The notes under the pieces: model-generated
What the model was told of the DNA's origin: nothing
Seen by the model: only the letters and a program-made list of their open reading frames with translations
Database searches by the model: none
In this document: in pieces, positions 8,826 to 18,755 of the stretch
How the letters are laid out: every line of letters starts with the position of its first letter
How positions within the stretch are numbered: position 1 is the first letter of the stretch
NCBI RefSeq assembly: GCF_041925275.1
Contig: NZ_JBHEUZ010000018.1
Location: 14,858 to 78,857 of the forward strand
Length of the DNA: 64,000 bases
Source of the DNA: Parapedobacter pyrenivorans_A
Lineage (GTDB): Bacteria > Bacteroidota > Bacteroidia > Sphingobacteriales > Sphingobacteriaceae
Direction of reading: 5' to 3'
Position numbers and translations under genes: made by a program

Positions 8826-9053
8826 ATGAGCAACAACGACATCATGAAAAAGCTCCGGGTAGCTTTAAAATTCACCGACGACGACATCATCGAGGTATTG
8901 GCACTCGCCGATTTCAGGGTAACGAAAACAGAATTGGGAGCGATATTCCGTAAGGAAGACCACCCGAATTTCAAACCGTGCGGCGACCAATTGCTCCGCA
9001 ATTTCCTGAACGGACTTATTATTTACAAGCGGGGGCCCCGGCCGCGCAAGTAG
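8826..9053 (+). CDS. DUF1456 (YehS-type) protein, single domain
   Basis: A 75-aa protein matching one copy of the YehS domain: MSNNDIMKKLRVALKFTDDD, LADFRVTKTELGAIFRKEDH and CGDQLLRNFLNGLI. Enterobacterial YehS has two such repeats; this one has a single copy, complete from start to a basic C-terminus. It follows the helicase closely and is probably co-transcribed. Function unknown. Confidence 0.85.
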   Translation: MSNNDIMKKLRVALKFTDDDIIEVLALADFRVTKTELGAIFRKEDHPNFKPCGDQLLRNFLNGLIIYKRGPRPRK

Positions 9054-9063
9054 GCGCCATCAG

Positions 9064-10866
9064 TTATTCACCCACACGCGTAGCCTTGAACGTACCATTA
9101 GGCTGGATAGCATACATGGTCGACGCCTGGGTTGCCCCTCCGTTTATTTCAAAACGGATGGAAAAACCATTCAGGGCTTTGAGCTTAAAGTTATGGTTAC
9201 CCTGCGCAACCGTTTCGTAATTGGTCTGGCCGGGCACGTCCATGAATAGCACGCCGTTTTTTACCGTGATCGAGATCGTCATCCCGCTAACCACGTATTT
9301 TCCTACATAGGCTTGCAACTGGACTTGGGAGACTTCCGTAACCGTAGGCTGCCGCTTGAACTCGACCGGATTTCCCGACGGGTCGTCCATGGGAATAACG
9401 GCACTTTCCACCTTGCCATCCAGTCCGGTGCGGAAGTTGATTTTCGCCCCTCCCCCAGCGGTATCCGCCTCGCCATCTTCGCCTATATCCTTCATTTCAA
9501 ACACATCGTAGTGGTAGTGGCTTAGCCATACCCGATCTTTGCCCACCGCTGCCTTGAGCGTATCGTCAACCACATTCACCAAAAACGTACCGTACGCTGC
9601 GTTTTCATAGGTTCCCGTGTAGTCTGGCAGTCCATGCGTCGGTCGCGTCCCCTTTATGCGCGCCAGATCCTCCTGTTTGGCGGTATCTGCCATGGCGGTA
9701 TCTGGCTTAACGCTACGGGTATTCCAATCGATAGCCGGCAACTCCAGCCAACGGTCGGCAATCAAATTACGCACCACCGTTGGCACGGCAGAGCCATTCT
9801 GGTTAGTGAGCACTACAATACCCAGTCCATCGGCGGGAAAGAAGCTCGTGCTTGCTGAGAACCCATCGATGTTTCCCCCATGCTCCACTTGGTAGTGGCC
9901 GCGGTAGGAGCTGATCATCCAGCCCAACCCGTAATTGGCCAGGTAAATATCCTTATATTTTGTTGGCAATCCACCGGCTATCACCATCTGTGAGCTTGCC
10001 GCCTCTTTGACGAAATCCGACGGAATCAGTCGCTTCCCCCCATATTCACCGCCACCGATCCATAGCTTCAGCCAATTGGCCATCTCCAGCACGCTACTGT
10101 TTATACTTCCGGCGGGGCCCATCCCGCGGATTTCAAAATAGGGCAGCTTCTCTATAGCATCTTCTTCCGTCACGGTGTAACCCATGGATACATCGGCATC
10201 CGCCGCCATGTCGTTTACATCGAAGTTAGAACGCACCATACCAAGGGGTGCGAAGAATCGATCCTTTATATTTTCTTCCCACGTCTTTCCGGTCATCCGC
10301 TCGGCAATCATGCCCTGCGCCAGGTACATGAAGTTATTATATTGCCACTTGGCCCGCAGATCGGCATTGGGTTCCATATAAACTACCCGCTGCAATAGGC
10401 TATCCCGCGAGTCGGAGTTGAAGACGTACCACGAAAAATCGTACCGCGACAGCCCCGTGCGGTGGGTCATCAAGTCGCGCACGGTCACGTCGGCTTCCCG
10501 TCCGTCCTTGAAGTGGAGCTGTGGCAGGTGCTTGGTTACCTTATCATCCAGCGAAAGGCTATCGCCAAACAGCTTCCCCACCAGTGCCGCGGTGAACGCC
10601 TTTGAAGAGGAGCCGATAGCATAGAGCGTATTGGGTGTGGCCGGTAGCTTCTTCTCATAGTCTCGGTGCCCGAATCCTTTGGCATAGACTACGCTGTCTT
10701 TATGCACCACCGCCACGGAAAAACCAGCTACGTGGTAATCATCAAGCAGTTTCTCCAGTAATGAATCAATACCCTCCAAGCGGTGGTGGATGGGGGTTGG
10801 CTGTGCCCAAGCAAGGGATGCACCGGTCAACAAAACGGATAGCACTAATAAACGGCGAATTTGCAT
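9064..10866 (-). CDS. serine beta-lactamase-like hydrolase with C-terminal DUF3471-type domain
   Basis: A 600-aa exported protein (signal peptide MQIRRLLVLSVLLTGASLAWA). Residues about 27-370 are a beta-lactamase/penicillin-binding-fold domain with the catalytic SxxK as SSSK (in AIGSSSKAFTAAL), the YxN motif in WQYNNFMYLAQG and the third motif as EHGGNIDGF. The C-terminal part (about 410-600) resembles DUF3471 and lipocalin-like appendages of the ESTHER/Pab87-type hydrolases. Members include peptidases and esterases, so beta-lactam resistance should not be assumed. It converges on DUF1456 with 10 bp between stops. Confidence 0.88.
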   Translation of the reverse strand: MQIRRLLVLSVLLTGASLAWAQPTPIHHRLEGIDSLLEKLLDDYHVAGFSVAVVHKDSVVYAKGFGHRDYEKKLPATPNTLYAIGSSSKAFTAALVGKLFGDSLSLDDKVTKHLPQLHFKDGREADVTVRDLMTHRTGLSRYDFSWYVFNSDSRDSLLQRVVYMEPNADLRAKWQYNNFMYLAQGMIAERMTGKTWEENIKDRFFAPLGMVRSNFDVNDMAADADVSMGYTVTEEDAIEKLPYFEIRGMGPAGSINSSVLEMANWLKLWIGGGEYGGKRLIPSDFVKEAASSQMVIAGGLPTKYKDIYLANYGLGWMISSYRGHYQVEHGGNIDGFSASTSFFPADGLGIVVLTNQNGSAVPTVVRNLIADRWLELPAIDWNTRSVKPDTAMADTAKQEDLARIKGTRPTHGLPDYTGTYENAAYGTFLVNVVDDTLKAAVGKDRVWLSHYHYDVFEMKDIGEDGEADTAGGGAKINFRTGLDGKVESAVIPMDDPSGNPVEFKRQPTVTEVSQVQLQAYVGKYVVSGMTISITVKNGVLFMDVPGQTNYETVAQGNHNFKLKALNGFSIRFEINGGATQASTMYAIQPNGTFKATRVGE

Positions 10867-11166
10867 AGCAATCGATTAAGGTATTATAAATAAGTCTTTA
10901 ATGGTCAGACGCCAAACTTCAACAATGATTACAGGCAGGGATCGATTTATTCATTAAACAGTTTACGCGGCTAGCCTTCTCCCGCCAGTTCAACCCACTT
11001 CATGCTGCTCCAAAGATAGTACTTAAAGACCATACTAGTTACTATATTTCAACTACCAGGTTGTTTTTCAAAGGCAGGTTTCCGGGGAGTCATTTTGTTT
11101 CAACGGAGTTAGTGAATGCCAAGCATTTTATCTAAGTTTGCCCCGTTTTCAAAAAACTCGATACTC
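10867..11166. other. intergenic region between divergent hydrolase and YchF genes
   Basis: About 300 bp without a convincing reading frame. The right end carries TAAGTTTG at 11133-11140, a TAnnTTTG -7 element that fits transcription of ychF. No hairpin, tRNA or small gene was recognised in the remainder. Confidence 0.5.
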
Positions 11167-12267
11167 ATGGCATTACAGTGCGGCATCGTTGGCCTACCGA
11201 ATGTAGGCAAATCCACCTTATTCAACTGCCTTTCCAATGCGAAAGCACAGGCAGCCAATTTCCCTTTTTGTACCATCGAGCCGAATGTCGGCGTCATTAC
11301 TGTACCCGATGAGCGCCTAAACAAGCTCGCCGAGTTGGTAAAGCCACAACGCGTGGTACCCAACACCATCGAAATCGTTGATATCGCCGGGTTGGTGAAG
11401 GGTGCCAGTAAGGGCGAAGGACTGGGCAACCAGTTCTTGGGCAACATCCGCACGACCGATGCCATCATACATGTGCTGCGTTGCTTCGATGACGGGAATG
11501 TGGTGCACGTGGACGGGTCGGTGGACCCCGTGCGTGATAAGGAAATCATCGATACGGAATTGCAGTTGAAGGATCTGGATACGGTGGTGAAACGCGTACA
11601 GAAGGTAGAGAAACAAGCCAAAACCGGAAACGACAAGGAAGCGAAGCGCAGCTATGAAATCCTGTCGGTGGTGAAAAGCCACCTTGAATCCGGCAAATCG
11701 GCACGTACCGCACCGATTACCGAAGAAGATTTCGAGTTTATCAGCGATCTGTCGCTGCTCACCGTAAAACCCATCCTCTACGTCTGCAACGTAGACGAAG
11801 CCTCGGTAACCACGGGCAATGCCTACGTAGACCGCGTACGCGACGCCGTGGAGGACGAAGATGCCGAGATCTTGATTATTTCCGCGCAGATAGAAGCCGA
11901 GATTGCCCAGTTGGACAGCTACGACGAGCGCCAGCTTTTCTTGGAGGACCTCGGCCTCACCGAATCGGGCGTAAACAAACTCATCCGCGCAGCTTACAAA
12001 CTGTTGAACCTAGCCACCTACTTCACCGCAGGCGTACAGGAAGTGCGGGCGTGGACCATCGAAAACGGTTTTACGGCCCCGCAAGCCGCCGGCGTCATCC
12101 ACACCGATTTCGAAAAAGGGTTTATCCGCGCGGAGGTCATCAAATACGACGACTTCATCCAGTATGGCTCGGAGGCAGCCGTAAAAGAGGCCGGCAAATT
12201 GGGTGTGGAAGGCAAGACCTACCTCGTGCAGGATGGGGACATCATGCACTTCCGGTTCAACGTATAG
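11167..12267 (+). CDS. ychF: redox-regulated ATPase/GTPase YchF (OLA1 family)
   Basis: A 366-aa OBG-family P-loop protein. MALQCGIVGLPNVGKST carries the P-loop, NFPFCTIEPNVG is switch I, DIAGLVKGASKGEGLGN is G3 and NVDEA stands at the G4 position (family members have NxxE, explaining ATP preference). The C-terminal TGS domain is seen in EVRAWTIENGFTAPQAAGVIHTD. An in-frame upstream start at 11116 was rejected because the -7 element at 11133 would lie inside it and the family starts at MxLxCGIVGLPN. Role: ribosome-associated ATPase linked to stress responses. Confidence 0.95.
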   Translation: MALQCGIVGLPNVGKSTLFNCLSNAKAQAANFPFCTIEPNVGVITVPDERLNKLAELVKPQRVVPNTIEIVDIAGLVKGASKGEGLGNQFLGNIRTTDAIIHVLRCFDDGNVVHVDGSVDPVRDKEIIDTELQLKDLDTVVKRVQKVEKQAKTGNDKEAKRSYEILSVVKSHLESGKSARTAPITEEDFEFISDLSLLTVKPILYVCNVDEASVTTGNAYVDRVRDAVEDEDAEILIISAQIEAEIAQLDSYDERQLFLEDLGLTESGVNKLIRAAYKLLNLATYFTAGVQEVRAWTIENGFTAPQAAGVIHTDFEKGFIRAEVIKYDDFIQYGSEAAVKEAGKLGVEGKTYLVQDGDIMHFRFNV

Positions 12268-12299
12268 GATAAAGCCATACGGGGTTTCCCACTTTTTCC

Positions 12300-12307
12300 T
12301 ACCTTTG
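12300..12307 (+). promoter_or_regulatory. -7 element upstream of the DUF6377 regulator
   Basis: TACCTTTG fits TAnnTTTG and lies 65 bp before the ATG at 12373, giving a leader of about 60 nt. Confidence 0.45.
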
Positions 12308-12372
12308 GATTCCCCTCATCGGCTACCGTATCGCCGATAGGGTGGATACGAAAACCGCTTTGCCGATAGCTT

Positions 12373-13992
12373 ATGGTGCCCAGGATTTGCATGTTTCTTT
12401 TTTTATTTGCCTTCTCTGTGCTTGTACATGCCCATGAAGACAAAAAACTCAACGCGTTGTTGATCGAACTGGATAAAGCGATTGTGCAGGGCGAGCAGTA
12501 TCGGGACGAAAAGGAAAAGCATATCAGCCTCCTCAAGAAGCAACTTGACACACCCAACCTATCCATTGCCGACCAATACGGCATCTGCAACCAGCTTACC
12601 GACGCCTATGAATATTATCGTTGCGATTCCGCCCGGTTATACGCGTTGAAACAGCTTTCAATCGCAACGGCTTCCGGAAACGGCCTGTGGATAACGAACA
12701 GCAAAATCCAACTGGCGTCCATCCTATTCAAGGCGGCCATGTTTGACAAGTCGCTGGAGCTGCTGGGCAGTATCGCAGCAGCTACCTTGACGGAAGCCCA
12801 GGAGATCGAATACTACAAGGCATATTACGAAACCTATGTCTTTTGGTTGGAATTTTACAATGACGGGTATGGCGACCCCACCATTACCCAGCAGCGCGAT
12901 TTCTATTACGAGCAATTTTTGCACGTACTTCCCAAAAGTACTTACGAATATGCTTCGTATTACGGCATAAAACACATCAATACCGGCGAAATGGAAAAGG
13001 CAGAGCAGGTACTTTACATGTACCTGCCGAAGGCCAAGTTGGGCACCCGCCCCTATTCCATACTGAACTCCGTGTTATCTTTCTTTTACCGGGTGCAGGC
13101 CGACACCTCGAAAATGAAAGCACACCTGGCGCTTTCCGCGCTCTCCGACATCCGGGGAAATATCATGGAAAACGCTTCCCTACGGGAATTGGCTACCCTG
13201 CTCTACGAATCGGGTGATGTGGACCGGGCAAATACCTACATCAAGAAAAGCATGGAAGATGCCAACTTCTATAATGCCCGGATACGGAATTTCCAGACAT
13301 CCAAAGTGCTGCAGATCATCAACAAAGCCTATCAAACCAACCAAGCAGCGCAACAGCGGAAACTGGAGCGCCTGTTAGTGGTTATCAGCATTCTATCGGG
13401 TATCTTGTTCATCGGGATTTTCCTGATTGTCCGCGAGGTCAGGAAAGTGTCTAAAGCAAAAAAGGAAATCAGTGCCATCAATGAGCAACTGAAGCTAAAC
13501 AACCTCGCACTAGCAGAAACAAACCATATCAAGGAAGAATACATCGGCCACTTTCTGGGGCTTTGCTCGCTCTATATCGAGAAGATGGACAAGTACCAGA
13601 AAAAACTTTACAATAAAGCGAAGACCAGTTCCGCAGGCGAACTTTTCAATACGATCAAGTCTACCCAGTTCATTGAAGACGAACGGACGGAATTTTACCA
13701 CAAGTTTGACGATTCCTTCCTGAAACTCTTCCCCGATTTTGTCAACAAGTTCAACGCACTCCTGCCATCCGACGAACAGGTAACCGTGAAACCCAACGAA
13801 AAACTCACCACCGAATTGCGGATTTTCGCACTCATCCGGTTGGGCATCACGGATAGCACCAAAATAGCCGAGTTCCTTAATTATTCATTGGCCACCATCT
13901 ACAACTACCGCTCACGCTACCGGAACAAGTCGGTGGTGCCCAGAGACAAATTTGAAAACGAAATCATGAAAATCGGGGGAAACCACCTATAA
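12373..13992 (+). CDS. DUF6377 family membrane regulator with TPR-like repeats
   Basis: A 539-aa protein: signal peptide, an extracytoplasmic helical TPR-like region (about 25-330), a membrane segment near 338-355 (LVVISILSGILFIGIFLIV), a coiled coil (VSKAKKEISAINEQLKLNN) and a cytoplasmic C-terminal domain ending in ELRIFALIRLGITDSTKIAEFLNYSLATIYNYRSRYRNKS, a LuxR-like helix-turn-helix. This layout matches the DUF6377 family, often found beside SusCD loci in Bacteroidota. It lies just upstream of the PUL and is its likely regulator; that link is positional inference. Confidence 0.82.
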   Translation: MVPRICMFLFLFAFSVLVHAHEDKKLNALLIELDKAIVQGEQYRDEKEKHISLLKKQLDTPNLSIADQYGICNQLTDAYEYYRCDSARLYALKQLSIATASGNGLWITNSKIQLASILFKAAMFDKSLELLGSIAAATLTEAQEIEYYKAYYETYVFWLEFYNDGYGDPTITQQRDFYYEQFLHVLPKSTYEYASYYGIKHINTGEMEKAEQVLYMYLPKAKLGTRPYSILNSVLSFFYRVQADTSKMKAHLALSALSDIRGNIMENASLRELATLLYESGDVDRANTYIKKSMEDANFYNARIRNFQTSKVLQIINKAYQTNQAAQQRKLERLLVVISILSGILFIGIFLIVREVRKVSKAKKEISAINEQLKLNNLALAETNHIKEEYIGHFLGLCSLYIEKMDKYQKKLYNKAKTSSAGELFNTIKSTQFIEDERTEFYHKFDDSFLKLFPDFVNKFNALLPSDEQVTVKPNEKLTTELRIFALIRLGITDSTKIAEFLNYSLATIYNYRSRYRNKSVVPRDKFENEIMKIGGNHL

Positions 13993-14136
13993 AACGAACT
14001 ACGCTGTTCACAAACCGTTTATATTTTTCACACCTTGTATTTCGTCAACTATCTGTAATACAACTACAAATAAGCAACCGAATCCGTTTCCATTTATATT
14101 TATTTTCTACACCGGATAACGCAAAGGTAATCCACC

Positions 14137-14144
14137 TACCTTCG
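14137..14144 (+). promoter_or_regulatory. possible -7 element of the polysaccharide utilisation operon
   Basis: TACCTTCG differs from TAnnTTTG at one position and lies about 40 bp upstream of the first PUL gene. The preceding 140 bp are AT-rich and contain no gene. Confidence 0.35.
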
Positions 14145-14183
14145 TTGGCAGTTATTTTTCGTTAACCATTTATTAACCTCATC

Positions 14184-14711
14184 ATGAACAATAAATTACT
14201 TATTGCTTTATTATGCCTCGTCGGCACGTGCGCCGTTACCGCTTGTAAAAAGGTGGAAAACGGAAAGTTCGTTGAGCCGATCACCCTTTATGAAAAAATA
14301 AAAGGCAGCTGGCAACTCACCGATCTGGTGCAGATCGATGAGACGGCAAAAATTTCGGGCATCAAGCCCGATGAAATCAGTCTGTTGGGCCAATTTGAAG
14401 CGGCAAGCCTACAGCTTACCTTGGATGTTGACGCCGATAACCAGCCGACGGCGTACCGGGTAGACGGGAGTGCACCGGAATTGTTTCCCAACGGCGGGTT
14501 CTGGGATCTCGACACGGCATTTCCTTATGCCGATGGTTCTGCCCCTACCATCCGCCTGTATTCGGATGCGGCGAAAACGGCACTCATCGGCCAGTTGACC
14601 ATCGTATCGATGCCCGGTGCGGCTCCCGAAATGGGGCTGAAGCTCACCCGTAGCACCGCGGGCGTCCCGTTTGTATCTTACCAATATAAATTATCAAACA
14701 CTAACCAATAA
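14184..14711 (+). CDS. exported lipoprotein, lipocalin-like (DUF5004-like), PUL accessory
   Basis: A 175-aa lipoprotein (signal with lipobox VTACKK, Cys at about 21). The segment KIKGSWQLTDLVQID followed by beta-rich sequence resembles lipocalin-like DUF5004 proteins common in Bacteroidota glycan loci. It is the first gene of the presumed PUL operon, 5 bp before the next gene. It may be a surface glycan-binding or structural lipoprotein. Family assignment is tentative. Confidence 0.6.
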   Translation: MNNKLLIALLCLVGTCAVTACKKVENGKFVEPITLYEKIKGSWQLTDLVQIDETAKISGIKPDEISLLGQFEAASLQLTLDVDADNQPTAYRVDGSAPELFPNGGFWDLDTAFPYADGSAPTIRLYSDAAKTALIGQLTIVSMPGAAPEMGLKLTRSTAGVPFVSYQYKLSNTNQ

Positions 14712-14716
14712 TCCCG

Positions 14717-15817
14717 ATGAAGAAACTGATATACTGTTTAACTGGGTGCATGCTTTTACTGCTACCGACGCTAAAAGCCCAAGAGGCGATTACCAATCCA
14801 GACCGGATGTGGACGGTGCCGGCGGTATACACCATGGACGAACCCGTCACCTGGTATTTCGACTTTGCCAGTGCGCCCCAGTTGGCCGATGGCGAAGCAC
14901 TCTACCTGTGGATCTGGGCACCCACCAACCCAACGGGTACCCCGATACCCATTACTTATAATGGCGACCGCATCTGGAGCATCAGCTTCACCCCCACCGA
15001 ATTTTTCGGGATGACCGTGGAAGAACTATTCGCCAACACCGAGGCATTTTACTTTCTGCTCCGGGATTTGGATGCCACCAAATTAACGGGAACACTTTCC
15101 TTGCCGAAAGTCGACTACATCAAAAATTTCGTGGAAAGCGGGAAGCAAATAAACTTTGCGCCCTCCGACTTCCAACTTGGCAGCACGCTGTCCATCCTCT
15201 TCAACGCCAACTTGGTCGATGGATTCCTCCCAGCACCCGCCACCGTGCACATGCACGGCGGCCTCAACAATTGGGATGCACAGCAGCAGTTCCAGGCCTG
15301 GCTGCCTGAGATCCGGGAAAAAACCGCGTTCAGGCATATCGGCAATGGGATTTACAAAAAGGACCTCGTGCCCCAAACCTACTTCGGCGTAACCGAAGAA
15401 TACGAAATGGAAAACATGGTCTTCCTCGCCGTCAAGTACAATGGCAATGAAGCCTCCCCAGACTGGGCAGGAGCCTCACCCGACTACCAAATCATAGCGC
15501 CCGGTGTACCCGAACCCCTGCCCCCGAGCCTGTCGTTCTTTCCGTTGAAAATCAGCATAAACGACATACTGGTCATCACCCGCGATAACAACGTGCGCGG
15601 CCAGCGGCTCACCTACACCATCACCGGCGGATCCAAAACACTTACCGGCGACATGGAGGGTGCCATGGCGCGGCAGCGCGCGTTCGTCAACGTAGCCCAT
15701 GAATTTAAGGGAATGGCCATCTCTTCGCTCCACATCCTCATCAAGGATCAAAATGGCATAACCATCTATGACGAAGACATGCCATTGGTCACAGTTGATA
15801 ATCCGATAAAGAACTAA
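14717..15817 (+). CDS. exported beta-rich protein of unknown function, PUL accessory
   Basis: A 366-aa protein with signal peptide MKKLIYCLTGCMLLLLPTLKA and no lipobox. The body is rich in aromatic and beta-prone residues and contains HGGLNNWDAQQQFQAW, resembling carbohydrate-binding or SusE/SusF-like modules. A possible second domain begins near residue 260 (SLSFFPLKISINDILVITR). It lies 3 bp before susC and 5 bp after the lipoprotein, so it very likely takes part in glycan capture. No catalytic motif recognised. Confidence 0.6.
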   Translation: MKKLIYCLTGCMLLLLPTLKAQEAITNPDRMWTVPAVYTMDEPVTWYFDFASAPQLADGEALYLWIWAPTNPTGTPIPITYNGDRIWSISFTPTEFFGMTVEELFANTEAFYFLLRDLDATKLTGTLSLPKVDYIKNFVESGKQINFAPSDFQLGSTLSILFNANLVDGFLPAPATVHMHGGLNNWDAQQQFQAWLPEIREKTAFRHIGNGIYKKDLVPQTYFGVTEEYEMENMVFLAVKYNGNEASPDWAGASPDYQIIAPGVPEPLPPSLSFFPLKISINDILVITRDNNVRGQRLTYTITGGSKTLTGDMEGAMARQRAFVNVAHEFKGMAISSLHILIKDQNGITIYDEDMPLVTVDNPIKN

Positions 15818-15820
15818 CGA

Positions 15821-18736
15821 ATGAACCTCCATAGATTTTCCACATTGATGGTAGTTTGCTTGGCATGCTTCATCAACACGCTATACGCGCAAGACAACAT
15901 CACCGTAGCCGGCACGGTCGTTAACCAAGATCAAGCACCGCTTGCCGGGGTAAGCGTGGCCGCCACCTCGGGAGCGGGTACCGTAACAGGCACCGACGGC
16001 AAATTCATATTGACCGCCTCCCGGGGTGAAACCCTCACTTTTTCGCACGTGGGCTACCGCACCACCACCGAGACTGCCGCGCCAACGATGCGCATCGAGA
16101 TGCTGCCGACGGATGCGGTGTTGGATGAGGTGGTCATCGTGGGCGTTGGCTATGGCACCATGCGCAGGTCTGACCTTACCGGGGCCATCACTTCGGTTTC
16201 GGCAAAAGACCTCCGTAAAGGAGTCATCACCTCGGCCGAGCAATTACTACAGGGCAAAGTGGCCGGACTCACCGTTACCCAACCCAGCGGCGACCCCACC
16301 CAAGGTTCGTCCCTGCGCCTCCGCGGGGGCACCTCGTTATCGGCCAGCAACAGTCCATTGATTGTGGTCGACGGAATCCCCGGCGCGGATATGAATGCCA
16401 TCCAACCCGGTGAAATCGTTTCCATCGATGTGTTGAAAGATGCCTCCGCGGCAGCCATCTACGGCTCGCGCGGCGCCAACGGCGTCATCATCGTCACCAC
16501 CAACCGCGAGCACGCACATCGCACGATGAACTACAACGGCTACGTAGCCGTGGGCAACGCAACCAATAAGCTGGACCTCCTATCCGCCGATCAGTGGCGC
16601 GCGTACGTGCGCAGCAATAACATCGGCGGCGCGGTAGACTACGGCGACAATACCGACTGGCAGGATGAATTGCAACGGACCGCCGTTTCCAATTTCCACA
16701 ACCTATCTTTCTCCAACGGGGGCGAAGCCAGCGGCCTCCATGCATCCATCAGCTACCTGGATGCGCAAGGCGTTATCAAAACAAGCGCCATGAACCGGCT
16801 GGCCGGGAGCCTCACCGGCCACCAATATGGCCTCAACAACCGGCTGAAACTCGAAGCGAGCATCCATGCCAACAAAGACTCGTACCATCCGGTAGACATG
16901 GGCATCTATGAGCGGGCTTATAACCTCAACCCCACGCTTCCCGTGAAGCAAAATGGCCAATATACGCAGATAGGGGGCACCAATGCCAACAATCCCGTAG
17001 AACTGCTCAACAACCGCAAGGACGACCAAAGCCGCACGCGCCTACTGGGCTATGGAAAAGCTGAGCTGCAAATCGCTGAAGGGCTCAAAGGGGTGGCCAA
17101 CGGGTCTTATGAATACAATTCGCAGCAGGGGCGTTTCTACATGCCCTCGTACGCTTTCAATGGACGGACCGATAAAGGGTACGGCCGACGGAACATCGGC
17201 GACTATGCAAACCTGCAACTGGAAACTTACCTCACCTACGACAAAACGTTCCAAGACGTCCACCGATTGAACATCATGGCTGGCTATTCCTACCTGAAAA
17301 ACAGTTATGAAGGCTACGGGGCCGAACGTCGCGGCTTTGATACCGACCTATTCGGGTACAACAACCTCGCCGCCGGCAATGATTTCCGCCTGAGCGATGT
17401 CTACTCCTACAAAGGGGAAGCCAAGCTCGTTTCATTTTTCGGCCGTGTCAACTACGTGTTCCATGACCGTTACATGGTTACCGCCACCTTGCGCCAAGAC
17501 GGTTCATCCCGCTTCGGTGCCAACCACAAGTGGGGCTTCTTCCCCTCCGCATCGGTGGCGTGGCGTGTATCCGAGGAATCATTTATGGAGCCTACCCGCG
17601 ATTGGCTGGATAACCTGAAGGTACGCGCAGGCTACGGCATCACCGGCAACCAAGACGGTATCGGCGAATACCGGTCGCTGTCGCTGATGGGCACGGGCGG
17701 GGGGGCCTACTACGACCAGGCCACCGATTCGTGGAAACAATCCTATGGCATAACCCAAAATCCCAATCCGGATTTGAAATGGGAATCCACGGCACAGACC
17801 AACATTGGCCTTGATATCGCTTTCCTCGGACGGTTCAATGCGACCATCGATGCTTACGTCAAGCAAACATCCGATCTGCTGTACACGTATGATGTGCCCC
17901 AGCCACCTTATCTTTACGACAAGATGCTGGCTAATGTGGGCGACCTGTCAAATAAAGGCATCGAACTCACACTGGGTGCCAACATTATCCGCAACGGCTC
18001 CTTCACCTGGAACGCCAACCTCGTCATGGCCCACAACAAGCAACGGGTAGAAAAACTATCGAATGACATCTACCAAACCGATGCAGTGGCTTCGGGCAAC
18101 CTCCATGGGTTAACGGGCATGTCGGGCGTATTTACGCAACTGCTGAAAGAAGGCTATGCGGTAGGTACCTTCTGGGGGCCGAAGTTCCTGGGTTTCGACG
18201 AAGACGGCAAGTTCCTCCTCGAAACCGACGAAGCGGGCAACGTTATCCAGCAATACCTGGGCAATGCCCAACCAACCCTGACGCTGGGATTTGCCATGGA
18301 TTTCGCCTATCGTGGGTTCGACCTCAACATCGCCGCCAACGGCATGTTCGGCCAGAAAATCCTCAACGCGCAAGCGATGAACATCAGCTATCCCGGCCGG
18401 TTGCCCGGTTATAACGTGCTGGACTCCTGGCTGGATAAAAACGTGGCCGACGGCCCTGTATTTTCGGATTACTGGATAGCCAAGGGCGACTTCCTGCGCC
18501 TACAGGCTGTTACCCTGGGGTATACGCTCCCCGTAAACAACGCGTGGTTCAGCAGGGCGCGGGTCTATGTAACCGGCGAAAACCTACTCACATTTACAGG
18601 TTACGAGGGGCTCGATCCCGAGGTGAACTTCAGCGGCCTCCGGAGCCCGGGCATCGATAAGTCCGTCGGCGAGGGAGATAATTATTACTACCCCCGGGCC
18701 ACGACATTCTCATTGGGCGTTAACCTTTCCTTTTAG
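15821..18736 (+). CDS. SusC/RagA family TonB-linked outer membrane protein
   Basis: A 971-aa outer membrane transporter. After the signal peptide comes a carboxypeptidase-regulatory-like domain (VAGTVVNQDQAPLAGVSV...FILTASRGETLTFSHVGY), then the SusC linker DEVVIVGVGYGT and plug domain (RGGTSLSASNSPLIVVDGIPG, DVLKDASAAAIYGSRGANG), then a 22-strand barrel ending in aromatic F (LGVNLSF). It imports oligosaccharides with its SusD partner, powered by TonB. The susD gene follows after 19 bp. Length is at the short end for the family but complete. Confidence 0.95.
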   Translation: MNLHRFSTLMVVCLACFINTLYAQDNITVAGTVVNQDQAPLAGVSVAATSGAGTVTGTDGKFILTASRGETLTFSHVGYRTTTETAAPTMRIEMLPTDAVLDEVVIVGVGYGTMRRSDLTGAITSVSAKDLRKGVITSAEQLLQGKVAGLTVTQPSGDPTQGSSLRLRGGTSLSASNSPLIVVDGIPGADMNAIQPGEIVSIDVLKDASAAAIYGSRGANGVIIVTTNREHAHRTMNYNGYVAVGNATNKLDLLSADQWRAYVRSNNIGGAVDYGDNTDWQDELQRTAVSNFHNLSFSNGGEASGLHASISYLDAQGVIKTSAMNRLAGSLTGHQYGLNNRLKLEASIHANKDSYHPVDMGIYERAYNLNPTLPVKQNGQYTQIGGTNANNPVELLNNRKDDQSRTRLLGYGKAELQIAEGLKGVANGSYEYNSQQGRFYMPSYAFNGRTDKGYGRRNIGDYANLQLETYLTYDKTFQDVHRLNIMAGYSYLKNSYEGYGAERRGFDTDLFGYNNLAAGNDFRLSDVYSYKGEAKLVSFFGRVNYVFHDRYMVTATLRQDGSSRFGANHKWGFFPSASVAWRVSEESFMEPTRDWLDNLKVRAGYGITGNQDGIGEYRSLSLMGTGGGAYYDQATDSWKQSYGITQNPNPDLKWESTAQTNIGLDIAFLGRFNATIDAYVKQTSDLLYTYDVPQPPYLYDKMLANVGDLSNKGIELTLGANIIRNGSFTWNANLVMAHNKQRVEKLSNDIYQTDAVASGNLHGLTGMSGVFTQLLKEGYAVGTFWGPKFLGFDEDGKFLLETDEAGNVIQQYLGNAQPTLTLGFAMDFAYRGFDLNIAANGMFGQKILNAQAMNISYPGRLPGYNVLDSWLDKNVADGPVFSDYWIAKGDFLRLQAVTLGYTLPVNNAWFSRARVYVTGENLLTFTGYEGLDPEVNFSGLRSPGIDKSVGEGDNYYYPRATTFSLGVNLSF

Positions 18737-18755
18737 CTTAAAAAAAAGAAATACG

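Noticed and set aside
11116..11166. Upstream start for YchF
   Set aside because: It would include the -7 element at 11133-11140 and adds residues not seen in the family.
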